64,000 nucleotides of DNA from Sphingopyxis sp. JAI108 (GTDB taxonomy: Bacteria; Pseudomonadota; Alphaproteobacteria; Sphingomonadales; Sphingomonadaceae). The notes below the pieces were generated by a model that searched no databases, was not told where the DNA came from, and saw only the letters and a program-made list of their open reading frames with translations. Position numbers and translations under genes: made by a program. Below are positions 33,088-42,902 of this stretch, in pieces (the first letter of the stretch is position 1; each line of letters opens with the position of its first letter). The DNA is taken from NCBI RefSeq assembly GCF_013410105.1, contig NZ_JACCCJ010000001.1:1240001-1304000 (forward strand). Reading direction: 5' to 3'.

Positions 33088-34422
33088 GTGGCAGTCACGA
33101 TCGATTTGACCGCGCCGCAGACGCCGCAGGCCCGGCCGTGGTGGACGCACCTCTACGTCCAGGTGCTCGCGGCAATCCTCGCGGGCGTGCTGCTCGGCCA
33201 TTATTGGCCGTCGGTCGCGACCGAGTTCAAACCGCTCGGCGACGGCTTCATAAAACTCGTCAAGATGATCATCGCCCCCGTCATCTTCCTGACCGTCGCG
33301 ACGGGCATCGCGTCGATCGGGGAGACCAAGGCGCTCGGCCGCGTCGTCGGCAAGACCTTCGCCTATTTCCTTTTCTTTTCAACGCTGGCGCTGATCGTCG
33401 GGCTGGTCGTCGCCAATGTGATACAGCCGGGTGCCGGGATGAACATCGACCCGGCGACGCTCGATGCCGGGGCGGTCGCGCAATATGAGGCCAAGGCGCA
33501 CGAAGCGACGCTCACCGCCTTCCTGCTCGAGATCATTCCGACCACTTTTGTCTCGGCGCTGACCGAGGGATCGATCCTGCAGGCACTGTTCGCCGCGATC
33601 CTCTTCGGCCTCGCGCTGTCGCACGCGGGCGAACCGGGGCGGCAGGTGCTGGGTCTGCTCGAAAAAGTGTCGGTGGTCTTCTTCGGTCTCGTCGGCATGT
33701 TGATGAAATTCGCGCCAATCGGGGCGTTCGGCGCGATGGCGTTCACGATCGGCCGATATGGCGTCGAATCGCTCGCCAACCTCGGCCTGCTGATAGCGAC
33801 CTTCTATCTGACCTCGCTCTTCTTCGTGATCGTCGTCCTCGGCGCGGTCGCACGGCTATGCGGTTTCTCGATCTTCAGCCTGATCGCTTACCTCAAGGCC
33901 GAATTGCTGCTCGTGCTCGGCACCTCCTCGTCGGAAGCCGCCTTGCCGAGCCTCATCCAGAAGCTCGAACAGGCCGGCTGCGCCAAGCCGATCGTGGGCC
34001 TCGTCGTGCCGACCGGCTACAGCTTCAACCTCGACGGCACCAACATCTATATGACGCTCGCCGCGTTGTTCATCGCGCAGGCGGTCGGCGTCGACCTCAG
34101 CCTCGGCGACCAGCTTGCGCTCCTGCTCGTTGCGATGGTCAGCTCGAAGGGCGCGGCCGGTGTCACCGGCGCGGGCTTCATCACGCTCGCCGCGACGCTG
34201 TCGATCGTGCCGTCGGTGCCCGTCGCGGGGCTCGCGCTGATCCTTGGCATCGACCGTTTCATGAGTGAGTGCCGCGCGCTCACCAACTTCATCGGCAACG
34301 CGCTCGCGGCGATCGTCGTCGCGGGATGGGAAAAGGCGCTCGACCGCGACGCGCTCCACCGCGCGCTCAGGGGCGAGCCCGCGCCGCTCGCCGCGCAGCC
34401 GATCGAGACCGACGCCGATTGA
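33088..34422 (+). CDS. dctA: C4-dicarboxylate transporter DctA
   Basis: Inner-membrane symporter of 444 residues importing succinate, fumarate and malate with cations. GTG 33088 is chosen because GGGGAGAGG precedes it; a longer frame with ATG 33061 exists. DAACS-family marks are clear: [37 protein letters not shown], the serine-rich hairpin [43 protein letters not shown] and [19 protein letters not shown]. It is divergent from dctBD with the tandem sites between them, and lies 32 bp upstream of a TonB receptor gene that is probably co-transcribed. Confidence 0.95.
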   Translation: MAVTIDLTAPQTPQARPWWTHLYVQVLAAILAGVLLGHYWPSVATEFKPLGDGFIKLVKMIIAPVIFLTVATGIASIGETKALGRVVGKTFAYFLFFSTLALIVGLVVANVIQPGAGMNIDPATLDAGAVAQYEAKAHEATLTAFLLEIIPTTFVSALTEGSILQALFAAILFGLALSHAGEPGRQVLGLLEKVSVVFFGLVGMLMKFAPIGAFGAMAFTIGRYGVESLANLGLLIATFYLTSLFFVIVVLGAVARLCGFSIFSLIAYLKAELLLVLGTSSSEAALPSLIQKLEQAGCAKPIVGLVVPTGYSFNLDGTNIYMTLAALFIAQAVGVDLSLGDQLALLLVAMVSSKGAAGVTGAGFITLAATLSIVPSVPVAGLALILGIDRFMSECRALTNFIGNALAAIVVAGWEKALDRDALHRALRGEPAPLAAQPIETDAD

Positions 34423-34454
34423 CCGACAACGAAAAGAATATGGGGAGTGAGACA

Positions 34455-37400
34455 ATGAAAATGACCAAAGCCCGTTGGGCCCGCCACAGCAGCCGCACCG
34501 TGCTGGTGCTCGTCGGCATCGGCGCCTTCGCCGCGCCGCTCGCCGCGCAGGAAGCGCCGGCGGAGACCGCCGCCACGCCGCCGGGTGAAGAGGCGATCGT
34601 CGTCACCGGCAGCCGCATCGCGCGCGAAACCTATGACACCCCGGCGCCGGTGATCGGCGTCTCGTCCGAGGACCTGGCTGAATCGGGCGACAGCGAACTC
34701 AGCGAAACGCTCGCCGACCTGCCGCAATTGTCGTCGGCGACCAACGATTCCACGGTCACCGGAAACACGCAGAATTCGGGTCTCAGTTCGATCGAGCTAC
34801 GCAACCTTGGCTCGAACCGTACGCTCGTTCTCGTCGATGGTCGCCGCACCGTGTCGAACAGCGGCATTTCCAACCTCGTCAGCCTCTCGACGATCCCCAG
34901 CGATTTCATCGACCGGGTCGAGGTCATCACCGGCGGCACCTCGTCGGTTTACGGTTCGGACGCGGTCGCGGGCGTCGTCAACATCATCACCAAGAAGAAT
35001 GAACGCGGCCTGACGCTGCGCGCGCGCGCCGGCGTCACCTCGGAAGGCGACGGGCAGGAACTGACGCTGGGCGCGACTTATGGCACGCGCTTCGCCGACG
35101 GTCGCGGTTATTTCCTCGTCAGCGGCACCTATGACCGCGACTGGGGCATCCGCGCGGTCGATCGCGAATGGGCGGTGCGGCCGGTGTCTTACGACTATGA
35201 TTTCGAAAATGGCATCAACGAGTTCGAGGGCGTCTATATCAACGCCGACGGCGCGCCCGCGAGCGGATCGCGCCCCGCGTCCCAATTCCCGCCGCTGATG
35301 ATGAGCGATCTCAGCAGCTTCATCCCCGGCGGCGTGTTCTCGGGCGCCAACTCGGCGCGCGACCGCTTCTACCGGAACGGCGTGCTCGTCGAGCGCGGCC
35401 CCGACCCCGTCACCGGGGACCCTGTCACCGGCAGCGGCGGCGGCGCGAACAGTCCCGGCAACGTCGGCTATTTCCTGCCGAACCGCGACGGGTACAACCA
35501 GCGCACCGGCCGCTCGCTGATCCTCGCCCGCGAACGCTATCTGGGCGCGGCCAAGCTCGAATATGAATTTTCGGACGCGATCGAGGGGTTCGCGCAGCTC
35601 CAATATTCGCGGATCACATCCGGCGAAACGCGCGAATCGGTGGGCATCGGGTGGGATTCGACCTATCCGCTGACCGATCCCGTCACCGGCGTCACGACCG
35701 AGATCGAATATGGCAAGATCCCGTGCCGCCCGGACAGTGGCCGGGGGTCGGGCCCGTGCAATCCGTTCGTTCCCGACGAAATTCGCGCCGATGCCCCTTC
35801 GACCGGCGCGGGCATCGCCTGGGACCGCCGCTTCGACGAGGTCGGCGGCCAGATCACCGAGAACAAGCGCGAGACGATCCGCAGCTGGGCCGGCCTGCGC
35901 GGCAAGATTTCGGACAGCTGGAATTGGGAAGCGAGCTTCGGTTATGGCCAGTACAAGCAGGATCAGTGGCGCCGGAACGAGATCAACGGCGTCAATCTGA
36001 CACAGGCGCTTAACGCCGAGCTGGGACCAGACGGCGCCGCGCGGTGCGTCGATGCCGATGCGCGCGACGCAGGCTGCGTCCCCATCAACCTGTTCGGCGA
36101 AGGGGCGATCACCCCCGAAGCCGCGGCGTGGATCCGCGCCGACCTGCACCAGGAACTGACGATCCGCCAATATACGGGGCAGGCCTTCGTCACCGGCGAA
36201 TTGTTCCAGCTTCCCGCCGGCCCGGTCGGCGCCGCCTTCGGCGTCGATTATCGCAAGGACAGCCAGGAACTCACCGGCGATCTGCTGTCGCAGACGGGCG
36301 GCACGACCGGCAATGCCGTGCCCAATTTCGGCGGCTCGATCCGCGCACTCGAAGGTTATGGAGAAGTCAGCGTGCCGCTGCTCCGCGACGCGCCGGGCGC
36401 CTATCTGCTCAGCGTTGATGCCTCGGCGCGCGTCGCCGACTACAGCATCGACAATGTCGGTACGGTGTTCAGCTGGCGCGGCGGCGTACAATATGCGCCG
36501 ATCCCCGATATCCGCTTCCGCGCCCAATATGCCCGCGCCCAGCGCGCACCCGACATCGCCGAGCTCTATTCACCGCCGCGCGGCAATTTCGAGGCCGCGA
36601 ACGACATCTGCGATGGCGTGACTCCGACGACGACCGGACAGATTGCCGCGGGTTGCCGCCTCGATCCGGGCATCCAGGCGCTCTTCGCGCAGCAGGCGAC
36701 CGATGGCGTGACGCAGCAATATTCGCAGGCGGGCAACAGCCTCTACAGCCCCAACGGCGGCAACCTCGACCTCAAGGAGGAAACCGCCGACACGCTGACG
36801 CTCGGCGCCGTGCTCGCGCCGCGCTTTATCCCCGGCCTCACGATCGCGGTCGATTATTACGACATCCGCATCAAGGACGCGATCGACGCCTATTCGAACC
36901 GCGACATCCAGCTGCAATGCTATGACACCGACGTGCCTCAGGCGGACAACCCCTTCTGCGCCGACATCACGCGCAACGCCAACAACGGCCAGATCGTGGA
37001 GCTGGTCCAGCGGCAGGTAAATCTCGCGCGCTTCGACACGCAGGGGATCGACGTCGCGTTCAACTATCGCTTCCGCCTCGACGATGCGCTCGGCATCCCC
37101 GGCCGCTTCGACCTGCGTTACGACGGCACGCATGTGCTGAAGCAGAAGGTGCAGTTTCAGGGAGTCGACGGGACCGTCACCAACGACCTCGCCGGCGACC
37201 TGGCCGAAGGCAGCTTCAAATATCGCGCACGCGCATCGCTCGGCTGGCGGCTCGACAATTTCCGCATCCGCTGGACGACGACCTATTATGGCAAGATCAA
37301 CGACAGCAATTCGCTCGCCGACCAATATGCCGCGCTGCTCGAAACCAATCCGAATGCCGAGGTGCCGATCTTCCTCAATATCGGCGACGTGTGGGAGCAC

Positions 37401-37592
37401 GACCTGTTCCTGTCGTTCGACCTCGACGCGGGCGGCAAGGAATTTCGCCTCTATGGCGGCGTGAACAACCTGTTCAATTCGATCAGTCCCTTCCTGCCGA
37501 GCGGGACCGAAAGCGGACGCTTGACCAACCAGAACGGCGTCTATGATATTGCCGGACGCCGCTTCTACGTCGGCGCAACGGTGAAATTCTGA
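34455..37592 (+). CDS. Large TonB-dependent receptor
   Basis: Outer-membrane receptor of 1045 residues, well above the 700-800 residue norm, as in the large sphingomonad oar/CirA-like receptors. ATG 34455 has GGGGAG upstream. Signal peptide to about APLAAQ, TonB-box-like EAIVVTGSRIARETYDTPAPV, plug with LSSIELRNLGSNRTLVLVDGRR and DFIDRVEVITGGTSSVYGSDAVAGVVNIIT, and a long barrel ending in RRFYVGATVKF. Its position behind dctA suggests uptake of an outer-membrane substrate that yields C4-dicarboxylates, or an esterified compound cleaved by the next gene's hydrolase. Its stop overlaps the ATG of that gene. Confidence 0.95.
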   Translation: MKMTKARWARHSSRTVLVLVGIGAFAAPLAAQEAPAETAATPPGEEAIVVTGSRIARETYDTPAPVIGVSSEDLAESGDSELSETLADLPQLSSATNDSTVTGNTQNSGLSSIELRNLGSNRTLVLVDGRRTVSNSGISNLVSLSTIPSDFIDRVEVITGGTSSVYGSDAVAGVVNIITKKNERGLTLRARAGVTSEGDGQELTLGATYGTRFADGRGYFLVSGTYDRDWGIRAVDREWAVRPVSYDYDFENGINEFEGVYINADGAPASGSRPASQFPPLMMSDLSSFIPGGVFSGANSARDRFYRNGVLVERGPDPVTGDPVTGSGGGANSPGNVGYFLPNRDGYNQRTGRSLILARERYLGAAKLEYEFSDAIEGFAQLQYSRITSGETRESVGIGWDSTYPLTDPVTGVTTEIEYGKIPCRPDSGRGSGPCNPFVPDEIRADAPSTGAGIAWDRRFDEVGGQITENKRETIRSWAGLRGKISDSWNWEASFGYGQYKQDQWRRNEINGVNLTQALNAELGPDGAARCVDADARDAGCVPINLFGEGAITPEAAAWIRADLHQELTIRQYTGQAFVTGELFQLPAGPVGAAFGVDYRKDSQELTGDLLSQTGGTTGNAVPNFGGSIRALEGYGEVSVPLLRDAPGAYLLSVDASARVADYSIDNVGTVFSWRGGVQYAPIPDIRFRAQYARAQRAPDIAELYSPPRGNFEAANDICDGVTPTTTGQIAAGCRLDPGIQALFAQQATDGVTQQYSQAGNSLYSPNGGNLDLKEETADTLTLGAVLAPRFIPGLTIAVDYYDIRIKDAIDAYSNRDIQLQCYDTDVPQADNPFCADITRNANNGQIVELVQRQVNLARFDTQGIDVAFNYRFRLDDALGIPGRFDLRYDGTHVLKQKVQFQGVDGTVTNDLAGDLAEGSFKYRARASLGWRLDNFRIRWTTTYYGKINDSNSLADQYAALLETNPNAEVPIFLNIGDVWEHDLFLSFDLDAGGKEFRLYGGVNNLFNSISPFLPSGTESGRLTNQNGVYDIAGRRFYVGATVKF

Positions 37593-38563
37593 TGCGAAAA
37601 CAAATGAAACGAGCTTCGGGGCTTCTATCCACTGGACCCCTGAAGGCCATGTCGGGAGCGGTGCTGCTGACGCTGGCAGGGTGCGCGCCCGGCCAGGCGG
37701 TCGCCAGCACCGCCCCGCATGGTGAAACCGCCGGGCAGGCGATATCGTCCGAGCCCAAGGCCGCGCCGAAAACGATCCTCTTCATCGGCAACAGCTTTAC
37801 CCAGGGCGCGCATTCGGCGGCGCGCAACTGGCGCGCGGGGTCGGTCGCTGACCTCAACCAGGCGGGCTATGGCGGCGTGCCCGCGCTGTTCAAGCTGTTC
37901 ACCGAGCAGGCGGGGCTCGACTATGAGGTCAGCCTCGAGACGCAAGGCGGCAAGTCGCTCGGCTTTCATTATGACGAGCGGCGCCAGCGTTTCGACCGCG
38001 CGTGGGACGTGGTGGTGCTACAGGAATATAGCACGCTCGACCGCGAGCGGCCCGGCGACCCCGCTGAATATATCCGCAACGTCGGCCGCCTTGCGGCGCT
38101 GTTCAAAGCGCGCAATCCGGCAGTCGATATCCGCCTCGCCGCGACCTGGTCGCGCGCCGACCAGGCCTACAAGCCCAAGGGCCATTGGTACGGCAAGCCG
38201 GTGTCGACGATGGCCGAAGACCTTCGTGCCGCCGCCGATCGCGCGCGATCCGCCAACTCCGCAGTGGCGGGCGTACTGCCGGTCGGGCAGGCGTGGAACC
38301 GCGCGATGACGACGGGGGTCGCCGACCCCAATCCCTATGACGGGATCGGCTATGGCCAGCTCGACCTCTGGGCCTACGACCATTATCACGCGAGCGTCGC
38401 GGGCTATTATCTCTCGGCGCTCGTTACGTTCGGTGCGGTCACCGGTATCGACCCGACCACGCTCGGCCCGAAGGAAAAGGGCGCCGACGAGCTTGGCCTT
38501 TCGGACGCGCAGGCCGCGGCGCTGCAACGCGTCGCGCGCGATACGCTCGCAGGCGCCCCATAG
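37592..38563 (+). CDS. Lipoprotein SGNH/GDSL-type hydrolase (DUF4886-like)
   Basis: Protein of 323 residues with a lipobox LTLAGC, hence periplasmic and membrane-anchored. The SGNH nucleophile block is ILFIGNSFTQGAHS, with QGGKSLGFHYD and DVVVLQEYSTLDR further on, and the C-terminal Asp-x-x-His in WAYDHYHASVAGYY. This resembles DUF4886/SGNH esterases of polysaccharide and TonB loci. It probably removes ester groups from a substrate brought in by the adjacent receptor. It begins inside the receptor stop codon (TGATG), so translation is coupled. Confidence 0.82.
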   Translation: MRKQMKRASGLLSTGPLKAMSGAVLLTLAGCAPGQAVASTAPHGETAGQAISSEPKAAPKTILFIGNSFTQGAHSAARNWRAGSVADLNQAGYGGVPALFKLFTEQAGLDYEVSLETQGGKSLGFHYDERRQRFDRAWDVVVLQEYSTLDRERPGDPAEYIRNVGRLAALFKARNPAVDIRLAATWSRADQAYKPKGHWYGKPVSTMAEDLRAAADRARSANSAVAGVLPVGQAWNRAMTTGVADPNPYDGIGYGQLDLWAYDHYHASVAGYYLSALVTFGAVTGIDPTTLGPKEKGADELGLSDAQAAALQRVARDTLAGAP

Positions 38564-38669
38564 ATCGAAAGCGCCGCGAACGACTGTCGAACAGGGGAAC
38601 GAACCGCCGCGCCAAGCGTCCAATATGGGCTCTCGGCCGGTCGTGGCCGCGGTCGGGCAGGAGGATCGG

Positions 38670-39185
38670 ATGCAGGCGCCCGAAGGTTTGGAATCCCCGC
38701 CGCAGCGCCTGCGCCTGTGGGACCGCCACGCCAGCCCGATCTCGATCCTCGTCCTCGGCGCGCTCCTGCTCGCGGCCGTCCTCGGCTTCACTGGCGGCCA
38801 GCCCAGCCCGCCGCGCACCGCCGATTTCGGCGCGGCCCGCCTGACCGTGAAGACGCCGGCCATCATCCGCAACGGCGAGTTTTTCGAAACCGACGTGACG
38901 CTGACCGCCAACGCCCCGCTGGGTGACGCCGTGATCGCGGTGACGCCGACGCTGTGGCGCGACATGACCGTCAACACGATGATCCCGGCCCCCGTCGAGG
39001 AGAGCTTTGAGGATGGACGCTTTCATTTCTCCTACGGCCCGCTCGAGCCCGGAGAGCGCCTCCGCGTCAAGATCGACGGTCAGATCAACCCGCCGCTGTT
39101 CGCCGGCACGCAGGGGGACATCGCGGTGTTCGATGGCGAGCGGCGGATCGGCGCGATACCGCTGCGCATCAAGGTGCTTCCCTGA
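38670..39185 (+). CDS. Hypothetical single-pass membrane protein
   Basis: Protein of 171 residues from ATG 38670, with GGAGGATC as ribosome-binding site. One membrane helix (SPISILVLGALLLAAVLGF, about residues 23-41) is followed by an extracytoplasmic beta-rich region with LTVKTPAIIRNGEFFETDVTLTAN, a pattern that suggests an immunoglobulin-like fold; a proline-rich QPSPPRTADFG linker comes between. I do not recognise a named family. Its stop overlaps the DUF421 start, so the two form a small operon and the proteins may interact. Confidence 0.8.
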   Translation: MQAPEGLESPPQRLRLWDRHASPISILVLGALLLAAVLGFTGGQPSPPRTADFGAARLTVKTPAIIRNGEFFETDVTLTANAPLGDAVIAVTPTLWRDMTVNTMIPAPVEESFEDGRFHFSYGPLEPGERLRVKIDGQINPPLFAGTQGDIAVFDGERRIGAIPLRIKVLP

Positions 39186-39667
39186 TGGATATCGTCCTGC
39201 GCGCCACGGTGATGTTCTTCGTCTTGTTCCTCCTGATCCGCCTGCTCGGCAAGCGCGAGCTTGGCCAGATGACGCCGTTCGAATTCGTCGTGCTCGTCGT
39301 GCTCGGTGACCTGATCCAGCAGGGCGTGACGCACAATGATTTCAGCCTGACCGGCGCAACGCTCGCCATCTGCACCTTTGCCTTCTGGGCGCTGGTTCTC
39401 AGCTGGACCGCCTATCTGGTCCCGCGCGCGAAGAATCTGCTCGAAGGGACGCCGCGGGTGATCGTGCGCGATGGCCGGATCGTAACCGAAAACCTGCGCC
39501 GCGACCGGCTGACGCGCGACGAAATCCTCTCCGAAATGCGGCTCGCCGGCATCGGGCGACTCGCCGACGTCGCCTGGGCGATCCTGGAGCCGCAGGGCAA
39601 GATGAGCTTCATCAAGAAGGATGAGGGCGACGCGCGGCAACGGGATCGCGACGATCCCGCCGACTGA
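39185..39667 (+). CDS. DUF421 (YetF/YcaP-like) membrane protein
   Basis: Inner-membrane protein of 160 residues. Three hydrophobic helices occupy about residues 1-80, including RLLGKRELGQMTPFEFVVLVVLGDLIQQGVT, the DUF421 signature. A small cytosolic domain follows with GTPRVIVRDGRIVTENLRRDRLTRDEILSEMRLAGI. YetF-family proteins are conserved membrane proteins of unclear function, in some bacteria linked to spore or membrane stress. It is translationally coupled to the preceding hypothetical gene (TGATG) and ends 60 bp before the PBP1A start. Confidence 0.87.
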   Translation: MDIVLRATVMFFVLFLLIRLLGKRELGQMTPFEFVVLVVLGDLIQQGVTHNDFSLTGATLAICTFAFWALVLSWTAYLVPRAKNLLEGTPRVIVRDGRIVTENLRRDRLTRDEILSEMRLAGIGRLADVAWAILEPQGKMSFIKKDEGDARQRDRDDPAD

Positions 39668-39688
39668 CCGGCCGGCACGACAAGCCAT

Positions 39689-39717
39689 TTGCTTATGCTG
39701 TATTGGGGCTGTAATAC
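39689..39717 (+). promoter_or_regulatory. Promoter of the PBP1A gene
   Basis: TTGCTT (39689-39694), a 17-base spacer and TAATAC (39712-39717) form a good vegetative promoter. Transcription would start near 39724-39727, only a few bases before the ATG at 39728. The transcript would then be leaderless or nearly so, which agrees with the lack of a ribosome-binding site. Confidence 0.55.
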
Positions 39718-39727
39718 GGCCCCGAGC

Positions 39728-41782
39728 ATGACCTGGTTTCGTAAACCCGATGGCCCCGACCCCACCCTTGCGGTGGGGCCGGGCGCACCCTTTGCCGAAA
39801 TGGTGCCGCCTCCGCCGCCGCCCCTTCCCGAAACGCGGCGGGGCAAATGGGTGCGCCGCATCGCGCGCGGTTTCGTTGTGTTCTTCGCCTTTTTCCTCCT
39901 GCTCGTCGGCTGGCTCGCCCTCACCGCGCCGCTGTCGAAATCGCTCGAGCCGATCGCGCCGCCGCAGATCACCCTGCTCGCCTCCGATGGCACGCCGATC
40001 GCGCGCACCGGCGCGATCGTCGACGCGCCGGTCGAGGCGAAGAAGCTGCCCAAACATGTCACCGGCGCCTTCCTCGCGATCGAGGACCGGCGCTTTTACA
40101 GCCATTGGGGTATCGACCCGCGCAGCATCGCGCGCGCGGTATGGAGCAACGTCACCGGCGGGCGGACGCAGGGCGGCAGCACGATCACCCAGCAGCTCGC
40201 GAAATTCACCTTTCTGACGCCGAAGCGCACGCTGGGCCGCAAGGCGCGCGAGGCGCTGATCGCTTTCTGGCTCGAAGCCTGGCTGACCAAGGACGAGATT
40301 CTCGAACGTTATCTGTCGAACGCCTATTTCGGCGACAATACTTATGGCCTGCGTGCCGCCTCGCTCCACTATTTCTACCGGCATCCTGAAAAGCTGACCC
40401 CCGCGCAGGCGGCGATGCTCGCAGGGCTGGTGCAGGCGCCGTCGCGCCTCGCGCCGACGCGCAACCCCGATCTCGCCGAAAAGCGCATGAAGCTGGTCCT
40501 GAATGCGATGGTCGACACCGGCTATATGACCGAGCGCGAGGCCGGGGCGATCCGCACCCCGCGGATCGACGTGCGCACCCGCAACACGTTGCCGACCGGC
40601 ACCTATTTCGCCGACTGGGCGCTGCCCGAGGCGCGCAAATTGAGCGACGTCGGCTATTCGCGCCAGACAATCACGACAACGCTTGACGCGCGGCTGCAAT
40701 CGATCGCGCGCCGCGTGACGGGGCGCGCGGGGCTCGGCAAGGCGCAGGTCGCGCTTGTCGCGATGCGCCCGAATGGAGAGGTTGTCGCGATGATCGGCGG
40801 CAAGGATTATGCCGCCTCGCCCTTCAACCGCGCGACGCAGGCGCGGCGTCAGCCGGGTTCGACCTTCAAGCTTTTCGTTTATCTCGCGGCGCTTGCGGCC
40901 GGCTGGGAACCCGATGACCGGATCGACAACAGCGCGATCGAAACCGGCTCCTATCGTCCCAAAAATTCGGGCGGTGCCTATTCGAAGGACATCAGCCTCG
41001 AAGACGCCTTCGCCTCGTCGAGCAATGTCGCCGCGGTGCGTCTGTTCGGCGAAGTGGGCGACGAGAAGGTGATCGCGATGGCGCGCGACCTTGGCGTCAC
41101 CGCGCCGATGGCGAAGGGGGACCCCAGCCTCGCGCTCGGCACGTCGAGCATGACCTTGATCGAACTCACCGCCGCCTATGCCGCGGTCGCGGCGAACAGC
41201 TATCCGGTCGAACCCCACGCATTCAAGGAACAGGAAAAGGGATGGTTCGAAAATCTGGTCTGGGGACCGTCGCGTTTCGGCGCTGGCGAGCATGAGGATA
41301 TCGAGAAAATGCTGCGCGCCGCGGTCAATCGCGGGACCGGCCGCGCCGCGCGGCTGCCGCAAGCCAATTATGGCAAGACCGGCACGACGCAGGACAATCG
41401 TGACGCCCTGTTTGTCGGTTATGCGAACGACCTCGTCGTCGGCGTGTGGATCGGCAACGACGACAATACGCCGCTTCGGGGCATATCGGGCGGCGGCCTG
41501 CCCGCGCGCATCTGGCGTGATTTCATGACCGAGGCATCGGGCCGGCAGGCGGCGCCGCGACCCCGGCGCGCCGACCCGGCGGGCCCGGTCGAACCGCTCG
41601 ACATTCCCGACATCAGCGACATTCCCGTCGGTGACCGGACGCGCGTCGGGATCGAGGGCGGCGATGCGGTGATTTCGACCGAGATCAATGGCAGCCGCAT
41701 CGACCTCAGGCTGCCGATCCAGGACCGGGCGTCCGAACCGGTCGAGGCGGAACCGCCGCCGGCGGCGCCGACCCCTCCCTAG
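39728..41782 (+). CDS. Penicillin-binding protein 1A, transglycosylase/transpeptidase
   Basis: Bifunctional class A PBP of 684 residues that polymerises and cross-links peptidoglycan. ATG 39728 (MTWFRKPDG) is preferred since the promoter overlaps any earlier start. A cytosolic proline-rich N-terminus is followed by one membrane helix (about 54-75). The GT51 domain has AIEDRRFYSHWGID, GGSTITQQLAKFTFL and RKAREALIAFWLE. The transpeptidase domain has the nucleophile in RRQPGSTFKLF, SSSNVAA (SxN) and YGKTGTTQD (KTGT). It ends in a proline-rich tail. Convergent with the alkC gene. Confidence 0.94.
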   Translation: MTWFRKPDGPDPTLAVGPGAPFAEMVPPPPPPLPETRRGKWVRRIARGFVVFFAFFLLLVGWLALTAPLSKSLEPIAPPQITLLASDGTPIARTGAIVDAPVEAKKLPKHVTGAFLAIEDRRFYSHWGIDPRSIARAVWSNVTGGRTQGGSTITQQLAKFTFLTPKRTLGRKAREALIAFWLEAWLTKDEILERYLSNAYFGDNTYGLRAASLHYFYRHPEKLTPAQAAMLAGLVQAPSRLAPTRNPDLAEKRMKLVLNAMVDTGYMTEREAGAIRTPRIDVRTRNTLPTGTYFADWALPEARKLSDVGYSRQTITTTLDARLQSIARRVTGRAGLGKAQVALVAMRPNGEVVAMIGGKDYAASPFNRATQARRQPGSTFKLFVYLAALAAGWEPDDRIDNSAIETGSYRPKNSGGAYSKDISLEDAFASSSNVAAVRLFGEVGDEKVIAMARDLGVTAPMAKGDPSLALGTSSMTLIELTAAYAAVAANSYPVEPHAFKEQEKGWFENLVWGPSRFGAGEHEDIEKMLRAAVNRGTGRAARLPQANYGKTGTTQDNRDALFVGYANDLVVGVWIGNDDNTPLRGISGGGLPARIWRDFMTEASGRQAAPRPRRADPAGPVEPLDIPDISDIPVGDRTRVGIEGGDAVISTEINGSRIDLRLPIQDRASEPVEAEPPPAAPTPP

Positions 41783-41791
41783 GCTGGCATC

Positions 41792-42892
41792 TCAGCCGGG
41801 CAACAGGTCGAATGCCGCGGTCGCCAACGTCCGCCCGTTGACGATCAACTCGACTTCATGGCGCCCCGGATGATGGCGCCGCGTACTGAAATCGCGGATC
41901 GTCTGGCCGATGGCGAGGGTGGCGGTATCGCGTCCGGCAAGCGCGAATGTTTTCAGTTTGAACACTTTGGGCGCGGTCTTGCCCCCCGCGCGGGCGTAGT
42001 GGACGCGGTAATCAACGACCAGTCGCTGATCGTCGGGCGAATCCGACAGGATCTCGGCGCTGATCGCGATCCGGTCGCCGAGGCGCACCGTTGCCGGTAC
42101 GATGACGAAATCGCGCACGCTGACCGCCGCGCCATGGCCGACGCCGATCAGCGCGAGCGCGCCGGGGTCGCCTTTCTTGATCAGCGTGCGCAGCGCGTGG
42201 CGAACGATCCACGCCGTGCGCGCGTCGCCCTGCGGCCAATCGTTCAGTCGCGCCAACAACCAGTCGGGCCGGTCCTTGGCGATGTCGTTCAAATGGTTGG
42301 CGACCGATTTGCGGACATAGGCGCTGGGATCGGCCTTCAGCGCCTCGAGGATCGGCGCCGCCAGCGTCGGATCGGCCTTGAGCGCCGGCACGCGCGCTGC
42401 CCACGGCAGTCGCGGCCGCGCGCCCTCGCTCGCGAGCCGGCGCACATGATCGTCGTCGCTGCCGGTCCAGCGGGTCATCGTCGCCAGCGCGCGGGCACTA
42501 TCGGCCACCAGAAAGGGGCGGATCGCGAATTCGGCGGAGCCGAAGCGCGTCAGGTCCGCGAGCGCATCCATCGACGCATCGAAATCGGCAAGACCGTGGC
42601 GCGCCACATATTCGATGATCGCGATCGCCTGAAACCCGTGGGTCAATCGCGGTGCCATCGCCCGAAGGACATCGAGACGCGCCGCATGGTCGCCGGGCAA
42701 TGCGGGATGGAGCGCGTCGGCGATATGGCGCACGCGTTCCCTGATCGACAGCGCGTCGAGCCCATCGGACGCCGCGCCCAGAAACGCCTCACGGTCGAAG
42801 CGCGGAGAGACCCCGGAACCCGCGTCAGCGATCGTCTCCAGCGCCCGGAGCCCCAGAATATCCTTGAGCAGGGCCGGGGTTTCGGCGGTCAC
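41792..42892 (-). CDS. AlkC-like DNA glycosylase (DNA alkylation repair, HEAT repeats)
   Basis: Protein of 366 residues from GTG 42892 with TAAGGCC upstream. About residues 60-250 are HEAT-like repeats (IIEYVARHGLADFDASMDALADLTRFGSAEFAIRPFL, DPSAYVRKSVANHLNDIAKDRPDWLLARL, TAWIVRHALRTLIKKGDPGAL) as in AlkD/AlkC, which remove alkylated bases without flipping them. The C-terminal 110 residues (VRLGDRIAISAEILSDSPDDQRLVVDYRVHYAR to the end) look like the immunoglobulin-like domain of AlkC. It is the last gene of an RND efflux operon, ten bases after the OMF gene; its own stop lies ten bases from that of PBP1A. Confidence 0.85.
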   Translation of the reverse strand: MTAETPALLKDILGLRALETIADAGSGVSPRFDREAFLGAASDGLDALSIRERVRHIADALHPALPGDHAARLDVLRAMAPRLTHGFQAIAIIEYVARHGLADFDASMDALADLTRFGSAEFAIRPFLVADSARALATMTRWTGSDDDHVRRLASEGARPRLPWAARVPALKADPTLAAPILEALKADPSAYVRKSVANHLNDIAKDRPDWLLARLNDWPQGDARTAWIVRHALRTLIKKGDPGALALIGVGHGAAVSVRDFVIVPATVRLGDRIAISAEILSDSPDDQRLVVDYRVHYARAGGKTAPKVFKLKTFALAGRDTATLAIGQTIRDFSTRRHHPGRHEVELIVNGRTLATAAFDLLPG

Positions 42893-42902
42893 GATGTTGG
42901 CC

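Noticed and set aside
39080-41362. A 760-codon open frame antisense to PBP1A
   Set aside because: Antisense to catalytic GT51 and transpeptidase motifs; low-complexity product.
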